Source: Kineococcus aurantiacus
Lineage (GTDB): Bacteria > Actinomycetota > Actinomycetes > Actinomycetales > Kineococcaceae
Length of the DNA stretch: 64,000 bases
Reading direction: 5' to 3'
Assembly (NCBI RefSeq): GCF_013409345.1
Contig: NZ_JACCBB010000001.1
Span: forward strand, 1 to 64,000
The translations under genes and the position numbers were made by a program. The notes under the pieces were generated by a model. It did no database searches. It was not told the origin of the DNA and saw only the letters and a list, made by a program, of their open reading frames with translations. How positions within the stretch are numbered: position 1 is the first letter of the stretch; every line of letters begins with the position of its first letter. Below are positions 53,969 through 61,138 of the stretch, piece by piece.

Positions 53969-54880
53969 ATGGCTCACCACTTCACCCCCGACAACCTCTT
54001 CGGCGCGACCGTGACCGGCAACGACGGCGACAAGATCGGCAAGGTCGAGGACGTCTACCTGGACAACGACTCCGGCCAGCCGGAGTGGGTCTCGGTCAAG
54101 ACCGGGCTGTTCGGCAGCAACCTCTCGCTCATCCCGCTGGCCGAAGCCAGCCACAGCGGCGACACCCTGACCGTCCCCTTCACCAAGGCCAAGGTCAAGG
54201 ACGCCCCCCACCACGACCCCGGCCACGAGCTCAGCGAGAGCGACGAGGCCGAGCTGTACCGCTACTACGGCGTCAGCGGCTACTCCAGCTACGACCAGAC
54301 CAGCACCACCACGACCGGCACCACCGGCACCACGACCGGCACCACGGGTGTCGGCACGGGTGTGGGCACGGACGCGGAGTACGACACCACCCGCGGCGCG
54401 GACCACGAGGCGACGAACGCGGACTACGACACCACCCGCGGCGCCGGGCACGACACCTCCGGGCCCAACACCGACGACGCGATGACCCGCTCGCGCGAGG
54501 AGCTGCGCGTGGGCACCGAGACCCGCGAGGCCGGCCGGGCGCGGCTGCGCAAGTACATCACCAGCGAGAACGTCACCCGCACCGTCCCGGTCTCCCACGA
54601 GGAGGTCCGCGTCACCCGCGAGCCGATCACCGAGGCCAACCGCGGTGCGGCGCTGTCCGGTGGGGACCTGACCGAGGAGGAGCACGAGGTCGTCCTGACC
54701 GAGGAGCGGGCCGTGGCGGCCAAGGAGACCGTCCCGGTCGAGCGGGTGCGCCTGGACACCGAGACCGTCCAGGGTGAGGAGACCGTGCAGGCCGAGGTGC
54801 GCGAGGAGCACATCGACCTCGACGCCGACCAGGGCATCACCCACGGCGAGCGCGGCACCCGCGGTACCGACCGCTCCTGA
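53969..54880 (+). CDS. PRC-barrel plus DUF2382 protein
   Basis: A 303-residue two-domain protein. An N-terminal PRC barrel (about 5-85; FGATVTGNDGDKIGKVEDVY, DNDSGQPEWVSVKTGLFG) and YRYYGV are followed by a Thr/Gly/Asp-rich linker (about 108-165) containing YDTTRGA twice. DUF2382 covers about 170-290 (LRKYITSENVTRTVPVSHEE, VVLTEERAVAAKETVPVERV), a repetitive beta-rich domain of unknown function, common in stress-tolerant bacteria. The next gene carries the same domain alone. Confidence 0.92.
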   Translation: MAHHFTPDNLFGATVTGNDGDKIGKVEDVYLDNDSGQPEWVSVKTGLFGSNLSLIPLAEASHSGDTLTVPFTKAKVKDAPHHDPGHELSESDEAELYRYYGVSGYSSYDQTSTTTTGTTGTTTGTTGVGTGVGTDAEYDTTRGADHEATNADYDTTRGAGHDTSGPNTDDAMTRSREELRVGTETREAGRARLRKYITSENVTRTVPVSHEEVRVTREPITEANRGAALSGGDLTEEEHEVVLTEERAVAAKETVPVERVRLDTETVQGEETVQAEVREEHIDLDADQGITHGERGTRGTDRS

Positions 54881-54884
54881 GCCG

Positions 54885-55373
54885 GTGAGCCAGCAGCCCA
54901 CCGGCCCGACCACCGACCCGATGATCGACCAAGTCGCCTCTGGCCGTGCGGCTGACCGTGCGGCGGAGGTGGTCTTGTCGGCGGAGGTGCTGAGCACGGG
55001 CACGGTCCGGGTACCGGTCGAGCGGGTCCGGGTGGCCAAGCGGATCGTGCACACGACCCGCACGATCGAGGTGCCGGTGCGGGTGGAGGAGCTGGTGGTG
55101 ACCCGGGAGGCCGTGCAGGCCACGGCCGACCCGGCCACCGGGTTCGAACCGGTACCGGGTGCCGGCCCCACCGAGGTGGTCCTCGTGCTGCACGAGGAGG
55201 TGCCCCAGGTGAGCCTGCGGGTGCAACCGGTGGAGGTCGTCCGCATCGGCGTCGTCACGGTCGCCGGGGAAGAACTCGTGCGAACTGAGCTGCGCACGGA
55301 GGTCGCCGAGGTCGAAGCGCTCGGTGACGTAGTACTCGAAGGGGTCGAAACCACCGGCACCGATCAGCGCTGA
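54885..55373 (+). CDS. Stand-alone DUF2382-domain protein
   Basis: A 162-residue protein with VVLSAEVLSTGTVRVPVERV, RVAKRIVHTTRTIEVPVRVE and VVLVLHEEVPQVSLRVQPVE: paired strand repeats like those in the DUF2382 part of the preceding protein, but no PRC domain. It begins four bases after that gene's stop; an ATG at 54921 is an alternative start. It is probably a partner or duplicate of the preceding protein. Confidence 0.8.
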   Translation: MSQQPTGPTTDPMIDQVASGRAADRAAEVVLSAEVLSTGTVRVPVERVRVAKRIVHTTRTIEVPVRVEELVVTREAVQATADPATGFEPVPGAGPTEVVLVLHEEVPQVSLRVQPVEVVRIGVVTVAGEELVRTELRTEVAEVEALGDVVLEGVETTGTDQR

Positions 55374-55545
55374 CGGCCCGGCCGGCGGACTCGGGAACTC
55401 CCCGGGACGCCGGCCTCGCCGCCCGGCCGGTCCGTGCGTGGGCCGACCGGGGCAGCGGCCCGACCAGATCCGCACCTCTGACCGAGGTGCCCGGTCCATC
55501 CCCGCCTTCCCCTTCTCCAACGAGATCCCCATCCAGGAGGTAACC

Positions 55546-55686
55546 GTGCGCCGATCCCGCCGCGGACCCGCACCCGCCCCCGTCACCGAACCGCGAGGTT
55601 CCCGCGCCGCAGCGCACCGCACCGCCGATCAGGGGGGACCGGAGAACCGGCCCACCGGGACGACCGGGGCGGTGGAAGGACTGTGA
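55546..55686 (+). CDS. Small coupled protein before aquaporin
   Basis: A 46-residue basic, disordered protein (MRRSRRGPAPAPVTEPRGSR at the start). It has the best ribosome binding site in the region (AGGAGGTAACC before the GTG), while the aquaporin GTG lies in its stop codon with no good site of its own. It therefore looks like a leader that brings ribosomes to the aquaporin gene. A protein function is possible but nothing supports one. Confidence 0.55.
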   Translation: MRRSRRGPAPAPVTEPRGSRAAAHRTADQGGPENRPTGTTGAVEGL

Positions 55687-56543
55687 CCACGTCCGACCCC
55701 GGACCGGGTGGTCCGCGCACGCCGCGCTTCCGCAACCCCGCCGTAACCCGGGCGTCCTCCGCGCCGGGCGCCGCCCGGACCGGGCACCAGCGTCCCGCGG
55801 TGGCGTCCGGCTCCCGTGGCCTGTTCGGCAGCCAGGCCGGCGAGAACGTCGCCCGCGCCGGTGCCGCTGAACTCGTCGGCACCTTCGTGCTCGTGCTGGC
55901 CGGTGGCGCGACCTCGGTCGCCGCGGCCACCACGAACCCCTCGGTGTACGACCTGTTCACCATCGTCGCCGCCTTCGGCCTCGCGCTGACGGCGCTGGTG
56001 GCCGGCCTGGGGCACGTCTCGGGCTGCCACCTCAACCCGGCGGTCACCGTGGGGCTCGCGGTCACCCACCGGTTCCCGTGGCGGGCGGTACCGGTCTACG
56101 TGCTGGCCCAGCTGGCCGGCGCGGTCCTGGCCTCCCTGGCCACCTGGGCCGTGCACAGCGGTTCCGGTCCCTCGGTGGTGCGCGCCTCCGCCACCGTCCC
56201 GGCGCCGGGGGTCTCCTCCGGACGGGCCTTCTTCATCGAGGCCCTGATCACCTTCGTGCTGGTGCTGGTCATCATCGCCGTCGCCACCGACGACCGGGCC
56301 CCCGCGGCCGCGGCTCCCCTGGCGGTGGGTGCGGCGCTGGCGGTGTGCATCTTCATCGCGGCCCCGCTCACCGGCGGGGCGGTGAACCCCGCCCGCGCGT
56401 TCGGTCCGGCCGTCGTCTCGGGCACCTTCAGCGGCCTGTGGCTGTACCTGCTGGCTCCCCTGGTCGGCGGGGTCGTCGCCGCGGTCTGCTACGACAAGCT
56501 CCTCGCTCCCGCTCACGCCCCGGAACAAGCCCCGGCCGAGTGA
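55683..56543 (+). CDS. MIP/aquaporin family channel
   Basis: A 286-residue channel. About 50 disordered residues precede six transmembrane helices. The two NPA boxes are HLNPAVT (about 116-122) and VNPARAF (about 233-239); the arginine after the second NPA is present. Residues around the pore suggest a water or small-solute channel, but the split between aquaporin and glycerol facilitator cannot be made with confidence. Its place at the end of the envelope-stress run fits osmotic or drying stress. A long hairpin terminator follows at 56630. Confidence 0.92.
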   Translation: MTTSDPGPGGPRTPRFRNPAVTRASSAPGAARTGHQRPAVASGSRGLFGSQAGENVARAGAAELVGTFVLVLAGGATSVAAATTNPSVYDLFTIVAAFGLALTALVAGLGHVSGCHLNPAVTVGLAVTHRFPWRAVPVYVLAQLAGAVLASLATWAVHSGSGPSVVRASATVPAPGVSSGRAFFIEALITFVLVLVIIAVATDDRAPAAAAPLAVGAALAVCIFIAAPLTGGAVNPARAFGPAVVSGTFSGLWLYLLAPLVGGVVAAVCYDKLLAPAHAPEQAPAE

Positions 56544-56629
56544 CACCCCGCGAGTCCCCCGCCCGCTGACCTCGGCGGGCCGGCAGCCCGCGGTGCGCAG
56601 TCCACCGCAGGTCCCTGCCCCAGGGCATC

Positions 56630-56675
56630 GGCACCCCCGGGAGTCCGCGTCGAGACGCGGACTCCCGGGGGTGCC
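56630..56675. terminator. Very long bidirectional hairpin terminator
   Basis: Arms 56630-56651 and 56654-56675 are perfectly complementary over 22 bases. It lies between the convergent aquaporin and F420-type reductase genes. Confidence 0.85.
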
Positions 56676-56781
56676 GTCGTGCTTCCGCGGTCAGCCCGGC
56701 GGCGAGGCGGCAGGTCGCCACCCGGCCCGGTCCCGCGGCGTCACCGCCCCCGGTCGAGGGGCGGCAGGACCGGCGGCGCCG

Positions 56782-57375
56782 TCAGAGGGGCAGGGTCAGG
56801 AAGGCGCGCCCGGCCAGCGGTCCCCCGGGGAACTGCTGCAGACGGCTGCCCGGTCCCAGCGCGCCCAGGTCGACGACGACGAAGTCGAGGTCCTCGAACA
56901 GGCCGGTGAGCACCTGCTTGGCGTCGGTGTCGTCACCCGAGAGGAAGAGGACGACGTTCCCGTCCTCACGGGCGGAGTCGGCCGCCAGGTCCGCGGCTCC
57001 CATGTGGTTGCCGGTCTTGACCACGCGCGCACCACGGGCACGCCCGGCGAGGAGTTCACTGCTGGTCGGTTCCCCCGGTCCCGGCACCGGAGCCGAGAAG
57101 TCGTTGGTCGCGTCGACCAGGATGCGCCCGCCCCAGTCGGGCACGGAGTCGGCGATGCCGCCGGCGGCGGCGCTGGGCACGGCCAGCACGACGACGTCCC
57201 GGGTCGCGGCCTCCTCGACGGTGCCGGCGCGGGCGGCACCACCGAGCTGCTCGACGAGTGGGCGCAGGCTCTCCGGCCCGCTGCTGTTGCTGAGGACGAC
57301 GTCGTGGCCGCCGCGGACGAGGTGACCGGCGAAAGCCCTGCCGATGTTCCCGCTGCCGATGATCCCGATCTGCAC
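56782..57375 (-). CDS. NADPH-dependent F420 reductase-like / NAD(P)-binding protein
   Basis: A 197-residue Rossmann protein of the F420H2:NADP+ oxidoreductase-like group. The loop is IGIIGSGNIG (residues 3-12), VVLSNSSGP fits the NADP-binding turn, and DVVVLAVPSAA and ILVDATND are typical. TGNHMGAADL occurs where the active-site histidine region lies. It may exchange hydride between NADPH and F420, in keeping with the F420-type Ddn protein at 5125, but many homologues have other roles. AGGAG precedes the GTG. Confidence 0.88.
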   Translation of the reverse strand: MQIGIIGSGNIGRAFAGHLVRGGHDVVLSNSSGPESLRPLVEQLGGAARAGTVEEAATRDVVVLAVPSAAAGGIADSVPDWGGRILVDATNDFSAPVPGPGEPTSSELLAGRARGARVVKTGNHMGAADLAADSAREDGNVVLFLSGDDTDAKQVLTGLFEDLDFVVVDLGALGPGSRLQQFPGGPLAGRAFLTLPL

Positions 57376-57750
57376 TGCCTGCTCCTGCCTGCTCGATGCT
57401 CCACCGGGTGCGATCGCCGCGCGCCCCGCCGCGGACGGTGGGTCGGCACGGTCCGCACCTCCGGGGACGGAGCCTGGCAGGGCGGTGACCGGCCCGGCAT
57501 CCGTCACGTGACGGTCCTCCACGGGCCGCGGGGCCGTGGGCGGTTCCCGGTGCCGCCGGTGTCCCGGACCCGCCCGAGCTGCCCCACCCCTGCCGGCGCC
57601 TCGACCGCAGTCACCTGACGGATGCGCTGACGCGGCTGGTCGCGGCAGTTTCTCCACCGACCCCGGCACACGGTGCGCCGACGGCACCAGCCGGACGGCG
57701 CACCGCGGCGGACGACCCCGCCACCGCTGGACGACCTGAGGAGATGCACC
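57376..57750. other. Gap between divergent genes
   Basis: About 375 bases. No gene was seen on either strand; promoters for the F420-type reductase and the esterase are expected here. Confidence 0.4.
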
Positions 57751-58716
57751 GTGCCCGAGCCCGTCGAGCCCGTCCTGGAACCGGTGGCGCAGGCGTTCGC
57801 CGACGCCAACTCCACTCCGCCGTTCCTGTACCAACTGCCCCCCGAGGAGGGTCGCAAGATCGCCGAGACCGTCCAGACCGACCCCACCCCCACCCTGCCC
57901 GACGCCGACGTCTCCGACCTGACCGTCGAGGGCGGGCCCACCGGCTCGGTCCGGGTGCGCATCGTGCGGCCCGCGGGCGCCACCGGTGTCCTGCCGGTCG
58001 TCCTGTACGTCCACGGGCTGGGCTGGGTCTTCGGCGGTCCGGTCACCCACGACCGCCTCATCCGTGAGATCGCCGTCGGGGTGGGTGCCGCCGTCGTCTT
58101 CCCGGACTACGACCTGGCCCCGGAGGCGAAGTACCCCACCCAGGTCGAGCAGGTCCACGCCGTGGCCGAGTGGATCCGCGACAACGGCCCCGACGAGCAC
58201 CTGGACACCAGCCGCATCGCCGTGGCCGGCGACTCCGTGGGCGGCAACATGGCCACCGTGGCCACGATCCTCGCCAAGCAGCGCGGCGGTGTCGACTTCA
58301 AGGCCCAGCTGCTGTACTACCCCGTCACCGACGCGAACTTCGACACCGGTTCCTACGAGCAGTTCGCGGAGGGGTACTTCCTGGCCCGCGAGGGCATGAA
58401 GTGGTTCTGGGACCAGTACACCACCGACCCCGCCCAGCGGGCCGAGATCACCGCCTCCCCGCTGCGGGCCAGCACCGAGGACCTCGCCGGGCTGCCGCCG
58501 GCGCCGGTCGTCACCGGCGAGGCCGACGTGCTGCGCGACGAGGGTGAGGCGTACGCGGCGAAGCTGCGCGCGGCCGGGGTCCCGGTGACCGCGGTGCGCT
58601 ACGGCGGGATCATCCACGACTTCGTGGGGCTGAACCCGTTGCGGCACACCCATGCCGCGCAGGAGGCGATCACCCAGGGCATCGCGTTCCTGTCCCGGGC
58701 CCTGGGCACTGACTGA
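57751..58716 (+). CDS. Alpha/beta hydrolase, hormone-sensitive-lipase family, copy 2
   Basis: A 321-residue paralogue of the esterase at 14453-15415. The oxyanion motif is HGLGW, the nucleophile S162 is in GDSVGGN, and the acid and histidine lie in EADVLRDE and IIHDF. DNA identity is about 90% over much of the 3' half, including YTTDPAQRAEITASPLRA-coding sequence, so the duplication is recent or kept similar by gene conversion. TGAGGAG precedes the GTG. No second hydrolase follows here, unlike copy 1. Confidence 0.92.
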   Translation: MPEPVEPVLEPVAQAFADANSTPPFLYQLPPEEGRKIAETVQTDPTPTLPDADVSDLTVEGGPTGSVRVRIVRPAGATGVLPVVLYVHGLGWVFGGPVTHDRLIREIAVGVGAAVVFPDYDLAPEAKYPTQVEQVHAVAEWIRDNGPDEHLDTSRIAVAGDSVGGNMATVATILAKQRGGVDFKAQLLYYPVTDANFDTGSYEQFAEGYFLAREGMKWFWDQYTTDPAQRAEITASPLRASTEDLAGLPPAPVVTGEADVLRDEGEAYAAKLRAAGVPVTAVRYGGIIHDFVGLNPLRHTHAAQEAITQGIAFLSRALGTD

Positions 58717-58834
58717 CCCGCACGCCGCCCCCCGGACGTCCCGGAAGCGTTCTCCGGGGTCCGGGCTGCCCGTGGACGGCGGCCGGGTCGTCGACCCGGC
58801 CGCCGTCGAGCGCTCGCCCCGACGGTCCACCCGC

Positions 58835-58890
58835 GAGTTCCCGCACGAGTTCCCGCACGAGTTCCCACACGACGTCCACCACGACGTCCT
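58835..58890 (+). repeat. 12-base tandem repeat upstream of ABC genes
   Basis: CGAGTTCCCGCA is repeated three times (third copy with one change) and then two more degenerate units (CGACGTCCACCA, CGACGTCCTCCG). It lies about 90 bases before the ABC ATPase start, in the intergenic gap 58717-58977. Confidence 0.7.
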
Positions 58891-58977
58891 CCGCCAGGCA
58901 CCCGAGTGCCGGAGAGCCGGTCCCACCGTGAGCACCACCTCGAACGGAACTCCCACCGTCCCCGCCCCGGACCTGCC

Positions 58978-59715
58978 GTGAGCGCGCCGCCCCTGGTGGC
59001 CCACGAGGTGACCAAGTCCTTCCCCGACCGGGAGGGCGGGGGGTGGACACCGGTGCTGCGCGGGGTGAGCGTGACGGTCCACCCCGGCGAGCTGGTCGCA
59101 GTCGTGGGCCCCAGCGGATCGGGCAAGTCGACCCTCCTGCACTGCCTGTCCGGCCTGGAGGACCCCACCTCGGGCACCGTGCGGATCGCCGGCACCCCGC
59201 TGGCGGGGTTGAGTGGCGCAGCGCTGGCGCGGTTGCGCCGCGAGCACGTCGGTTTCGTCTTCCAGTCCTACAACCTCATCCCCTCGCTCACGGCCTGGGA
59301 CAACGTCGCGCTGCCGGTGCGGCTGGCGCGCCGGCGGGTGCGCGCCGAGGACGTCGACCGGGCGCTGGCCCGGGTGGGCCTCAGCGAGCGCGCCGGGTTC
59401 AAACCCGCGGCCCTGTCCGGCGGGCAGCAGCAACGGGTGGCGATCGCCCGGGCGCTGGTGGTGGAACGTGACGTCGTCTTCGCCGACGAACCGACCGGTG
59501 CGCTGGACACCGCCGCCGGCGCGCAGGTGCTGGCGCTGCTGCGCGAGGCGGCGTCGGGACGACGAGCGGTGGTGGTGGTCACCCACGACCTGGAGGCGGC
59601 CGCCACCGCGGACCGGGTGCTCGTGCTGCGGGACGGCACCGTCCACGACGAGCTGTCCGGGGTCAGCGCGGCGCAGGTGCTGGAGGCCGTCACCCGCGCC
59701 GCGGCGAAGGTGTGA
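58978..59715 (+). CDS. ABC transporter ATP-binding protein (MacB/LolD type)
   Basis: A 245-residue ATPase. Walker A is GPSGSGKST (residues 44-52), the Q-loop is in FVFQSYNLIPSLTAWDN, the signature LSGGQQQR is at 146-153 and Walker B VVFADEP at 166-172. QSYNLIPSLTAWDNV is the usual MacB/FtsE-like wording. It pairs with the FtsX-like permease that follows with a 4-base overlap. A 17-codon frame starting at a GTG at 58928 ends inside this start codon and may couple translation. Confidence 0.94.
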   Translation: MSAPPLVAHEVTKSFPDREGGGWTPVLRGVSVTVHPGELVAVVGPSGSGKSTLLHCLSGLEDPTSGTVRIAGTPLAGLSGAALARLRREHVGFVFQSYNLIPSLTAWDNVALPVRLARRRVRAEDVDRALARVGLSERAGFKPAALSGGQQQRVAIARALVVERDVVFADEPTGALDTAAGAQVLALLREAASGRRAVVVVTHDLEAAATADRVLVLRDGTVHDELSGVSAAQVLEAVTRAAAKV

Positions 59716-61109
59716 GCGTGCGGGCCGGAACGGCGACCCGGGCGCCCCGGGGGTTGCTGCGGCGCCTGGTCGTGGGGGAACTGCTGGCCGACGCGCGCAC
59801 CTGGGTGGGGGCCGGGGTGGTCGCCGGGGCCGCGGCCGTCGTGGGTGCGGTCGCGGGGTGCCTGCTGCAGAGCGCCGTGCAGGTCGGCGGCACGCGCGGC
59901 CTGGCGCTGTACCCCGTCGTCGGCCTCGTCGTCGTCCTCACCGCGGTCGCCACCGCGGTGGTGCTGTCCTCGGTGGCGTCGCTGACGGTCACCTCGCAGC
60001 AGCGCTCGCACGCGCTGTGGCAGCTGATCGGTGTCAGCCCGCGCCAGGTGCGCGCCGTCGTGCTGGCGCAACTGCTGCTGGTGGCCCTGGCCGGTGCGCT
60101 GGGCGGGGTCCTGCTGGCCGTCCCCCTGGTGGTGCCGTTCTGCCGCTGGGTGCTGTCCACCTCCGAGGGGCTGCAGCAGGTGCCGCTGGTGTTCGGGCCG
60201 GCCGCCGCGGCGGCGGTCGTCGTGGTCGTCACCGCCGTCGTCACCGCGAGCGGTCGCCGCAGCGCCCGCGCCGCCTCCCGCACCAGCGGTCTGCTGCTGG
60301 TGCGCGACGCCGACCCGCCGCCGGCGCGGGTGGACCGCCGCCGCTGGGCGGGGCTCGTCCTCCTGCTGGGCGTCCTGGTCGTGCTGGTGCTCAGCGCGGG
60401 CAGGACGCCCCTGGACCGCGTCCTCGTCCCGCTGACGCTGACCGGTCCGCTCCTGAGCGCCCTCGTCGTGCTGGCCGGGCCGCTGGTGTTCGCGCCGTTC
60501 CTGCGCGCGTGGACCCGCGTGGTGCCGGCGGAGGCGTCGGCGTCGTGGTTCCTGGCCCGGGCCCGGGCCGCGCACGGCACCGCGCGCGCCAGCGCCACCA
60601 CCGGTCCGCTCGTGGTGGCCGTCGCCCTGCCCGGCAGCCTGTTCGCGGTCACCGGCACCGTGCGGGCCGCGGTCGGGGCGCAGACCGGCCGGCTGCCGCC
60701 CGCGCCGCCGGTGCAGACGGCCGTCCTGCTCGTCGGCGGGCCGCTGCTGCTGGCCGTCGTGGGGGCGGCGGCCACCGTCTTCATGTCCGGGCGGGTGCGC
60801 GAGCGCGAGTCGGCGCTGGTGCGCGCCGCGGGCGGCGGCCACGGCGTGGTGCTGCTCGCCGCGGTGTGGGAGTCGGTCATCCACGCCGTCACCGCGACGG
60901 CGCTGGGGGCGGGGGTGGTCGCGGTGACCGCCGGGGTCGCGGCGTGGGCCGTGGTCCCGGCCGGTGGGGCCGCCGCGCTCCCCGCGTCCGGCGCCGGGGC
61001 CGTGGCCGTGACGGCGGTCGCGGGGCTGGTGCTGCTGCTGGCGGCGACGGTGCCCACCACGCTGCTGGCGCTGCGGCGCGGACCGGCGCGGGCGTTGAGC
61101 GTGGAGTGA
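59712..61109 (+). CDS. FtsX-like permease of ABC transporter
   Basis: A 465-residue membrane protein with about eight helices: one near 30-50, three in the first FtsX domain (TAVATAVVLSSVASL; LLLVALAGALGGVLLAVPLV; AAAVVVVVTAVVTA), and later ones in the second half (GGPLLLAVVGAAATVFM; VTAVAGLVLLLAATVPTTLL). The large periplasmic domain of true MacB is missing. Such ATPase-permease pairs expel peptides or antibiotics or respond to envelope stress. The large regulator convergent to it may control it. Confidence 0.9.
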   Translation: MSVRAGTATRAPRGLLRRLVVGELLADARTWVGAGVVAGAAAVVGAVAGCLLQSAVQVGGTRGLALYPVVGLVVVLTAVATAVVLSSVASLTVTSQQRSHALWQLIGVSPRQVRAVVLAQLLLVALAGALGGVLLAVPLVVPFCRWVLSTSEGLQQVPLVFGPAAAAAVVVVVTAVVTASGRRSARAASRTSGLLLVRDADPPPARVDRRRWAGLVLLLGVLVVLVLSAGRTPLDRVLVPLTLTGPLLSALVVLAGPLVFAPFLRAWTRVVPAEASASWFLARARAAHGTARASATTGPLVVAVALPGSLFAVTGTVRAAVGAQTGRLPPAPPVQTAVLLVGGPLLLAVVGAAATVFMSGRVRERESALVRAAGGGHGVVLLAAVWESVIHAVTATALGAGVVAVTAGVAAWAVVPAGGAAALPASGAGAVAVTAVAGLVLLLAATVPTTLLALRRGPARALSVE

Positions 61110-61138
61110 GCCCGGGCCCCGCGCGCCGGTCACCGGGT

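Noticed and set aside
56782-59646. Minus-strand frame of 954 codons extending the F420-type reductase upstream
   Set aside because: Only the last 197 codons match a family; the extension is antisense to the esterase and ABC ATPase. The GTG at 57375 with AGGAG explains the real start.
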